A stretch of DNA of 64,000 bases. Source: Sunxiuqinia sp965230765 (lineage in GTDB: Bacteria; Bacteroidota; Bacteroidia; Bacteroidales; Prolixibacteraceae). The position numbers and the translations under genes are program-made. The stretch's first letter is position 1; every line of letters begins with the position of its first letter. The stretch is from positions 496,001-560,000 of the forward strand of contig CBDDLR010000001.1 in assembly GCA_965230765.1 (NCBI GenBank). Reading direction: 5' to 3'. This document shows, piece by piece, positions 59,024 to 64,000 of this stretch. A model generated the notes under the pieces. That model searched no databases. It was not told the DNA's origin and saw nothing but the letters and a program-made list of their open reading frames with translations.

Positions 59024-59072
59024 ACCCTGTCATCCGTCGGCTGACGGACTAAACCAACTGAGCTAATGCCTC
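59024..59072 (-). pseudogene. Broken tRNA-Val copy C (5' half plus palindrome)
   Basis: On the minus strand the 5' acceptor GAGGCAT and D arm TAGCTCAGTTGGTTTAG are intact, then the palindrome, then TGACAGGGT, after which homology to tRNA-Val stops; the T arm and 3' acceptor are gone. It complements copy A, which lacks the 5' end. A promoter-like pair for the array (TTTA at 59115-59118, TAAATTCG at 59087-59094 on the minus strand) lies just upstream, suggesting C was the original first tRNA of the array. Confidence 0.85.
59033..59048. repeat. Palindromic REP-like element, copy 2
   Basis: TCCGTCGGCTGACGGA: same element as at 58579-58594 with one change at the centre (A to G), inserted at the same place of the tRNA-Val sequence. 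Confidence 0.85.
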
Positions 59073-59120
59073 AAACTTGTTGAACTCGAATTTACGAAAA
59101 AGTTGAATTCCCTGTAAACC

Positions 59121-61118
59121 CTATTCTGTCTCCGGCGCAAATGTCTCATGGAAATCAGTAGACAATACCCTAAACTCAGTTCTACGATTAATTGCTTTAG
59201 CAATTTCTTGCTCATCAGTTCCAAGCTTACTGATAAACTCCTCTGTCAGCTCATCATTACGTTTAAAGAAGTCATAGCGTTTTGCCATTGTCCGAGTAAT
59301 CTTTTTAGGCCATGTTTCCCCATATCCTTTAGCAACCAAGCGATCTGGATTAATGCCTTTGGCAATCAAATAATCAACCACAGACTGGGCTCGTTTTTGC
59401 GACAGGTCGAAGTTGAAATCGTCTGAGCCGACGTGGTCGGTGTGGGACATGAGTTCAATGGTAATTGTAGGGTTCAATTCTAAAATACTGACCAGACTGT
59501 CAAGTGCATATCTTGACTCGGACAAAAGATCCCATTTGCCAAATTCATAATTAATATTTTCAACACGAATTGGGGCATCTGTTGGGGTCAGGTAAAGATC
59601 AACCCTGAAGTCTTTGCTATCCTCTAACCCAATAGTTGTTTCTCTTCTTTTGTCATTCAGGAATCCGTCTTTAAAGCCAGCAAAAATATAATCTGTTTCA
59701 GGATTTAGTTTCATCTGGAATTTACCATCTTCTGCCCTCAATTTTAAGTTTGTCCCATCTGTTCCAATAATTCTCACACGGGCACCATCAAGCCGCTGTT
59801 TCGTTTCTTTATCGTAAACTTCACCTGACACCCTGTAAATCTTTGGTGGCAGATAAAAGGAAAACAAATCATCGCTTCGTGCACCTTTCCGGTTGGATGA
59901 AAACATTCCCCTTTCTTCCTCTCCGGGGATAAATGCCATTGCAAAATCATCACCCGATGAATTTATTGGAGCTTTCATATTCACAATCTGCCACTGGTCA
60001 TTCTGGTCTTTCTCGGCCTTGAAAATATCAAGCCCACCCATTCCCATATGGTAATCGGAAGAAAAATAAAACTCACCATTTTGTCTGACTGTTGGGAACA
60101 TCTCATTCCCGGGTGTATTAATTTTATCACCCATATTCACAGGCTTTGAAAAAGAACCTCCGTCTTTTTTAGCCATCCAGATATCTTTTCCTCCATACCC
60201 GCCGGGCTTATCGGAAACAAAATACAGGTACTCTCCATCTGGCGATAAAGCGGGGTGTGCAGCAACAATACTATCCCCTAAAATTTCAAGTTTGATGGGT
60301 TCTGACCAGTCACCCCTTGACATTTTTGTGGTATAAAGTTCAGTGCCCAGGTTTTCGGTCTTGTCGAAGCGGGCACGGGTAAAAATCATATCATCGCCAC
60401 TTTGCGATAGAGCTACTGCACCGTCTTCGTCAGAAGTATTAATAACCCCGGAATCATCAATTAAAACCGGCTCGCCCCACTTTTGCCGTTGAACCTGAAA
60501 CTCCGAACGGAAAATGTCAGCATTGTACTCACCTGTAATTGAGCTTTCCCTTTTCCCAACTACGTCTTCACGGGTGGAAGTGAACAGTATTTCATTATCC
60601 TTATTTCCAACAAATACCGGGGCATAATCGCTATATTTTGAATTCAATTCACGAACAGAATTTACAACATATCGGGTTGGATTTTCTTCCCATTCCTGAA
60701 TGTAACGACAAGCATCCATTCCATTTATTGCACGAATATCTTCAGGTACCGAATCTAAGTATAGCTGATAGGTTTCTACAGCCTGCTCATACTTTTTTGT
60801 TGCACGTAAACATTCTGCATAATATAAATTCAGGGTAAAATCTGGATATCCACGGCGAATTGCATTTTTATACCAGATAGCAGCCTTGGCATATTCCCCA
60901 ATCTTATAATACGAATCTGCCAACTGATAAGCCATCTCTGTCTTATTTTCCAGGCCTTTTTCTTTTCGGTAGGCTTTTCTTAGTTTTTCTGTAGCACGGT
61001 AATATTCACCAATTTCATAAGAAGAACGTCCCATTTTGAAGTTCCTGCTGGCAGAGCAGCCAGACAAGATGAGGGTAATAACAAAAAAGCCAACAATGGC
61101 TATATTCTTTTGATTCAT
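59121..61118 (-). CDS. OmpA-family protein with TPR, beta-propeller and carboxypeptidase-regulatory domains (PorE-like)
   Basis: 665 residues. Lipoprotein-like signal ends LILSGC (Cys21). TPR repeats (residues ~35-150, GEYYRATEKLRKAYR, YKIGEYAKAAIWYKNA), a WD40-like PD40 propeller (residues ~160-400, ALSPDGEYLYFVSDKPGG), a carboxypeptidase-regulatory-like domain (~415-500, VSGEVYDKETKQRLDGARV) and a C-terminal OmpA peptidoglycan-binding domain (~540-650, NPTITIELMSHTDHVGS). This exact order and length (about 670) is that of PorE, a type IX secretion protein linking the machine to peptidoglycan. Bacteroidota carry several paralogues, so PorE identity is not certain. Monocistronic upstream of the tRNA-Val array. 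Confidence 0.85.
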   Translation of the reverse strand: MNQKNIAIVGFFVITLILSGCSASRNFKMGRSSYEIGEYYRATEKLRKAYRKEKGLENKTEMAYQLADSYYKIGEYAKAAIWYKNAIRRGYPDFTLNLYYAECLRATKKYEQAVETYQLYLDSVPEDIRAINGMDACRYIQEWEENPTRYVVNSVRELNSKYSDYAPVFVGNKDNEILFTSTREDVVGKRESSITGEYNADIFRSEFQVQRQKWGEPVLIDDSGVINTSDEDGAVALSQSGDDMIFTRARFDKTENLGTELYTTKMSRGDWSEPIKLEILGDSIVAAHPALSPDGEYLYFVSDKPGGYGGKDIWMAKKDGGSFSKPVNMGDKINTPGNEMFPTVRQNGEFYFSSDYHMGMGGLDIFKAEKDQNDQWQIVNMKAPINSSGDDFAMAFIPGEEERGMFSSNRKGARSDDLFSFYLPPKIYRVSGEVYDKETKQRLDGARVRIIGTDGTNLKLRAEDGKFQMKLNPETDYIFAGFKDGFLNDKRRETTIGLEDSKDFRVDLYLTPTDAPIRVENINYEFGKWDLLSESRYALDSLVSILELNPTITIELMSHTDHVGSDDFNFDLSQKRAQSVVDYLIAKGINPDRLVAKGYGETWPKKITRTMAKRYDFFKRNDELTEEFISKLGTDEQEIAKAINRRTEFRVLSTDFHETFAPETE

Positions 61119-61259
61119 TGATACTCGCTTTATAAGGCAATAAATGTACGCAAATTTGCTTGTTCTGAAAAAACGGAAAAAGGAAATATAAAGTATGTTT
61201 TGAAGTGATGAATATGTGAAAAGAAGTATGAGATGTATTTTGAAATTGGTTCGTCCAAC

Positions 61260-61811
61260 CTATTCCTCATCGTTCCTTCTAAAGCCAATCTTCTTGCGAG
61301 GCATGGAGTTGTCTTGTTTCTCTATCATCTCGTCAAGATAGCTAAACACAAGCTCTATATTTTTATCATGATTGACAAGTTTCTTTTTAATTTCTTCAAT
61401 GTCCAATTTTAAACTAAGATTATCTGTTAGGGTTTCCCTAATTCTTGTAAAAATTCGAACAATCTGAATATTAATATTAACTGCCCTTTCACTGTTTAGA
61501 ATACATGAGAGCATGGTGACTCCCTGCTCAGTAAAACAAAATGGAGCATACCTTAATCCCTTTTTATCAGAGTTGGAGGTCACAAATTGTGATCTCCAAT
61601 TATCGAATTCTTCTTTCGTCATTTGGAACATAAAATCTTGCGGGAAGCGTTTACTGTTCCTTTTTACCGCTTGTTTTAGAACTCTTGTCTCAACACCATA
61701 GAGTTCAGCCAGGTCCCGATCAAGCATCACTTTTTGGTTTCGGACTACAAAAATTTTGGTCATTATCAATTCATCAGACAATGCAATTTGTTGCGTACTT
61801 TCGGCAGTCAT
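61260..61811 (-). CDS. ORF6N-domain protein
   Basis: 183 residues from ATG 61811; a start 9 codons upstream (61838) adds no domain residues. N-terminal ORF6N domain: KIFVVRNQKVMLDRDLAELYG and RFPQDFMFQMTKEEFDNWRSQ, then FCFTEQGVTMLSCILNSERAV. The domain is known from phage antirepressors and from free-standing genes that are multi-copy in Bacteroidota. DNA binding is likely; targets unknown. The C-terminal half is a coiled-coil-like helix (LDIEEIKKKLVNHDKNIELV). No other phage gene is close, so it is not part of an obvious prophage. Confidence 0.9.
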   Translation of the reverse strand: MTAESTQQIALSDELIMTKIFVVRNQKVMLDRDLAELYGVETRVLKQAVKRNSKRFPQDFMFQMTKEEFDNWRSQFVTSNSDKKGLRYAPFCFTEQGVTMLSCILNSERAVNINIQIVRIFTRIRETLTDNLSLKLDIEEIKKKLVNHDKNIELVFSYLDEMIEKQDNSMPRKKIGFRRNDEE

Positions 61812-61958
61812 AGGGTGATTTCTTTTGAATAACAACAAATATAAACATTCAAAGAGCGCATGTCAAACAAAATAGCAATAAGTTATTTTATAAGTAAGGG
61901 GCTTTTACTATCAAAAGCCAAGGATTCCTGCCTTTGTTAGTTACATACTCTCAAATCC

Positions 61959-61993
61959 AAAAAAAAGCCATCCTTCATTCGAAAGATGGCTTT
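61959..61993 (-). terminator. Terminator of the 62018 gene
   Basis: AAAGCCATC / GATGGCTTT stem followed by eight T on the minus strand, 25 bases after the stop. Confidence 0.88.
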
Positions 61994-62017
61994 GAATTAT
62001 TTTTAAACGATTTTAGC

Positions 62018-62731
62018 TTACTTCATTTTCTCCAAGAAAAGCTTTTTCAGTTTTTGCAGGTATTCCAAATCCATTTTATTGGAATAAATCCGGACAACTT
62101 CGTGCATTTTACCTCCATAATAAAAGGAAGCCGCAGCTGCATCAAACTTGCTTTCTTCCCAATTATATTTTACCCTGTTCGAAAGTTCGTTAAATTCTTC
62201 CCACTCGTAATGTTTGGGAATTTCAATGTATGCATGGAATTCTTCCCTATTATCAATATAAATTCCTTCATCAATCGCATGTACATAGAAGAACTTAACA
62301 ACTTTTATCTGGGCTTCATCTTCGTAGCTTTTCTTTTGTTTTTCAATAAATTTCAGTCCACTTTGCTCATATGATTCCTGCAGCCTGGCAACCTGATCGT
62401 AATTATTCAAGTGCCTTACACGCAAAACATTGTACAACTGCCCATGTATTCGTAAAAATCCTTTCCCTGCTTCAAACGATTCATCAAAAATCTGCTCGAC
62501 CTTCTCAGTAGCACGGATTACTTCTTCCAGAGGATAATGCTCTTGCAACGCCAGGTACATATACAATGGCTTGGTGTTATTAAAAGGAGTTTCGTGATAA
62601 TATCCAGGGAACGGTTTTAGCGCCTCAAAAACCAATGATCCTGGTTTGATTTTATCATTAATCGTAAACACAGGTTCTCTCTTGGTCAACGACCCAAATA
62701 CTTCAATGTCGATTTTTGGTTCCATAGTCAT
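62018..62731 (-). CDS. Conserved hypothetical protein
   Basis: 237 residues, cytoplasmic, acidic and aromatic. No signal peptide, membrane helix or recognised motif. It reads as mixed alpha/beta with repeated blocks such as GYYHETPFNNTKPLYMYLAL and HYEWEEFNELSNRVKYNWEE. The start is ATG 62731 (or 62725, two codons later). It is divergent from the YgjP-like gene, and the two share a 40-base promoter region. I do not recognise the family and predict no function. Confidence 0.72.
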   Translation of the reverse strand: MTMEPKIDIEVFGSLTKREPVFTINDKIKPGSLVFEALKPFPGYYHETPFNNTKPLYMYLALQEHYPLEEVIRATEKVEQIFDESFEAGKGFLRIHGQLYNVLRVRHLNNYDQVARLQESYEQSGLKFIEKQKKSYEDEAQIKVVKFFYVHAIDEGIYIDNREEFHAYIEIPKHYEWEEFNELSNRVKYNWEESKFDAAAASFYYGGKMHEVVRIYSNKMDLEYLQKLKKLFLEKMK

Positions 62732-62771
62732 ATTTTTGTGGTATTGTTATCTTCGTACCTCAATTCGATTT

Positions 62772-63485
62772 ATGAATAAAGAAAAAATTGTATTGGTAGA
62801 ACCTGTCGGGGAAGTGAAGTTGATAAAAAACAAACGATCACGACATATTCGACTTCGGGTAAACCCAAATGGACAAGCTCAGCTTACCATGCCAATTTTA
62901 GCTTCAGAAAAGAACGCTATTCAATTTATAAAATCTAAATCGGATTGGATACAAAAACAACAAAAAAAGATTCGGACAAGTTTAACCGTATTTACCCCCA
63001 ACACCTTATTTAGAACCAAATTCCACCAACTTAAGATTGTATTAACAGATCAAAACAAGCTTTCGAACCATATTGGAAATGGCATTGTGCAGATAAATGT
63101 GCCTTCTAAGTTCGACATTCAACAGCCGGAAATTCAACAATTTATCCAAAATATAATTGTCAAATTAATGACTCATGAGGCAAAGATTTATTTGCCTGAA
63201 CGAACATTGGAACTTGCAAAAAAGCATGGCTTCACTTTTCAGAAAGTATTTGTAAAACATGTCAAATCCCGATGGGGAAGTTGCTCTTCTGTCAACAACA
63301 TTAACCTAAATATTCACTTAATGCGACTACCTGACCATCTGATTGACTATGTTATTTTGCATGAATTGGTGCATACAAAAGTTAAAAACCATAGTAAAAC
63401 CTTCTGGGACTTCCTTGAAAATATATGTCCCGGGGCAAAATCATTTAGCAAAGAATTGAAAAACTATCAGGTAGGTCTGTTTTAA
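62772..63485 (+). CDS. YgjP-like zinc metallopeptidase (DUF45)
   Basis: 237 residues from ATG 62772; the frame reaches back to 62646 but that part overlaps the neighbouring gene and lacks sense. Zinc site: HELVHTKVKNHSKTFW (HExxH plus downstream ligands) near residue 194, preceded by KVFVKHVKSRWGSCSS, the signature of the YgjP/DUF45 family related to SprT and M48 enzymes. Substrates are unknown. The N-terminal part (RSRHIRLRVNPNGQAQL) is the usual DUF45 strand pair. Confidence 0.9.
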   Translation: MNKEKIVLVEPVGEVKLIKNKRSRHIRLRVNPNGQAQLTMPILASEKNAIQFIKSKSDWIQKQQKKIRTSLTVFTPNTLFRTKFHQLKIVLTDQNKLSNHIGNGIVQINVPSKFDIQQPEIQQFIQNIIVKLMTHEAKIYLPERTLELAKKHGFTFQKVFVKHVKSRWGSCSSVNNINLNIHLMRLPDHLIDYVILHELVHTKVKNHSKTFWDFLENICPGAKSFSKELKNYQVGLF

Positions 63486-63560
63486 TGCGCTATTTTAGCT
63501 GAAGAATCTTTATTGCAAATAAGATTGTAACATAATTGAAACTGAACACGACTAAAAAAC

Positions 63561-63595
63561 TGTCATTGATTGTCATACGTTGTCAGTTTTTGTCA
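63561..63595. promoter_or_regulatory. Four TGTCA direct repeats at 10-bp spacing
   Basis: TGTCA occurs at 63561, 63571, 63581 and 63591, an exact 10-base period, in the 197-base spacer between the YgjP-like gene and dgt. One helical turn between repeats places all four on one face of the DNA, as for OmpR/PhoB-class regulators, which bind direct repeats. The PhoB box uses TGTCA at 11 bases, close but not equal. An inverted TGACA follows at 63667. Confidence 0.6.
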
Positions 63596-63682
63596 TTGAT
63601 CAAAAATTAAATTTTCGATCGCTTGTGGATTAAGAGACAATAAATGATTATCAAATGTTTATTTAATGACAATGATTTAATT

Positions 63683-64000
63683 ATGAACTGGAACAGCCTT
63701 ATATCAACCCGAAGACTTGGTTCGCAACCAAATGGCAAGAACGACGAAAAATATAACCGGACCCAATTTCAACGTGATTATGACCGGATCATCTTTTCAT
63801 CCCCTTTTCGTCGTATGCAGAATAAAACCCAGGTTTTTCCATTGCCGGGGAGCATCTTCGTTCACAACCGACTGACCCACAGCCTTGAAGTTGCCAGCGT
63901 TGGCCGTTCACTGGGAAATATTTTTTCAGAGCAACTGGTACAAATAGAAACAGGGAATACATTACTGAACGAACTTGGAGCAGTTGTTTCTGCAGCGTGC
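63683..64000 (+). CDS. dgt: Deoxyguanosinetriphosphate triphosphohydrolase, N-terminal part
   Basis: Runs off the window end; 106 codons are visible from ATG 63683. NRTQFQRDYDRIIFSSPFRRMQNKTQVF, then HNRLTHSLEVASVGRS: the HD-domain His (HNRLTHS) and the FRR.QNKTQVF block are diagnostic for dGTPases. Cuts dGTP to deoxyguanosine and triphosphate. Preceded by the TGTCA repeat array, which may regulate it. Confidence 0.93.
   Translation, partial: MNWNSLISTRRLGSQPNGKNDEKYNRTQFQRDYDRIIFSSPFRRMQNKTQVFPLPGSIFVHNRLTHSLEVASVGRSLGNIFSEQLVQIETGNTLLNELGAVVSAAC

Noticed and set aside
58538..59072. tRNA fragments as attachment sites of an integrated element
   Set aside because: No integrase or other phage-like gene is present, the interval is only about 535 bases, and the copies differ by a palindrome replacement rather than forming a simple direct repeat.
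61260..61811. ORF6N gene as part of a prophage
   Set aside because: No capsid, integrase, lysis or replication gene occurs nearby; ORF6N genes are often free-standing in Bacteroidota.
63561..63595. TGTCA array as a CRISPR or plasmid iteron set
   Set aside because: Units are only 10 bases, spacers are 5 bases, and no cas or replication gene is near.
1..64000. CRISPR arrays, rRNA genes and insertion sequences
   Set aside because: None was seen on either strand; no transposase-like product, no regularly spaced repeats of 25-40 bases, and no rRNA signature.

Overview
The window is a chromosomal segment of a Bacteroidota bacterium, most likely a marine or sediment member of the Marinilabiliales/Prolixibacteraceae type. 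The evidence is a SusC/SusD pair, several TonB receptors with carboxypeptidase-like N-terminal extensions, two TonB-receptor/DUF4249 pairs, a PorE-like OmpA protein, many lipoprotein signals, AT-rich spacers, and promoters of the Bacteroidota form TTTG-N17-TAnnTTTG (the clearest lies before tRNA-Gln). The genus cannot be fixed from the sequence alone.

Layout. 1-3613: the end of a SusC gene, then susD and two surface lipoproteins, closed by a strong terminator. 3666-9811: a cyclophilin lipoprotein, an LpxH-like phosphoesterase coupled to a glycosyltransferase, a haem-type TonB receptor, and a membrane-anchored SRPBCC-GyrI protein. 9843-18151: a carotenoid supercluster on two divergent arms. 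The plus arm is crtI-crtB-lycopene cyclase. The minus arm is crtD-cruF-crtW-acyltransferase-glycosyltransferase-TPR protein. Together they predict a monocyclic 4-keto-1'-hydroxy carotenoid (deoxyflexixanthin type) that is glycosylated and acylated. 18297-30428: housekeeping genes (tRNA-Gln, ispE, gcvP, a metallo-beta-lactamase-fold hydrolase, pcm, a sugar-phosphate transferase, thpR, arcA, a SpoU methyltransferase). 30472-38521: two TonB-receptor/DUF4249 modules, with a 300-bp duplicated fragment of a neighbouring outer-membrane protein gene and its terminator between them. 38726-42077: an unknown lipoprotein, umuDC, and rpmH. 42164-48974: rsmG, an ECF-type sigma factor, a glycosyltransferase, tgt-lptF, and a biotin-dependent acyl-CoA carboxylase pair with its own operator, promoter and leader terminator. 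49056-53239: a small repeat peptide behind an ECF-like promoter, a probable small RNA, a PHP phosphoesterase, and a GH20-PA14 hexosaminidase. 53249-58426: znuA-znuC-znuB with a new 57-residue eight-cysteine protein, yidD, a lipoprotein, a flavin reductase, and rlmN. 58538-59072: a tRNA-Val locus. 59121-64000: porE-like, ORF6N, an unknown gene, a YgjP-like metalloprotease, and the start of dgt.

The most unusual structure is at 58538-59072. An intact tRNA-Val(GAC) and a small GIY-YIG nuclease gene lie between two broken tRNA-Val copies. In both broken copies the same stretch of the anticodon arm has been replaced by the palindrome TCCGTCAGCTGACGGA or a one-base variant. This looks like a nuclease/palindrome mobile element living in a tRNA gene. 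Other signals not explained by genes are four TGTCA repeats at an exact 10-bp period before dgt, a 12-bp inverted repeat plus terminator that looks like a small RNA at 49591-49722, a 16-bp palindrome at the carboxylase promoter, interleaved hairpins before an unusually strong ribosome-binding site at 18281, and the 300-bp duplication at 30396/34651.

All calls come from reading the sequence; no database search was run. Where the first in-frame ATG/GTG/TTG looked wrong, an internal start was chosen and the reason is given.
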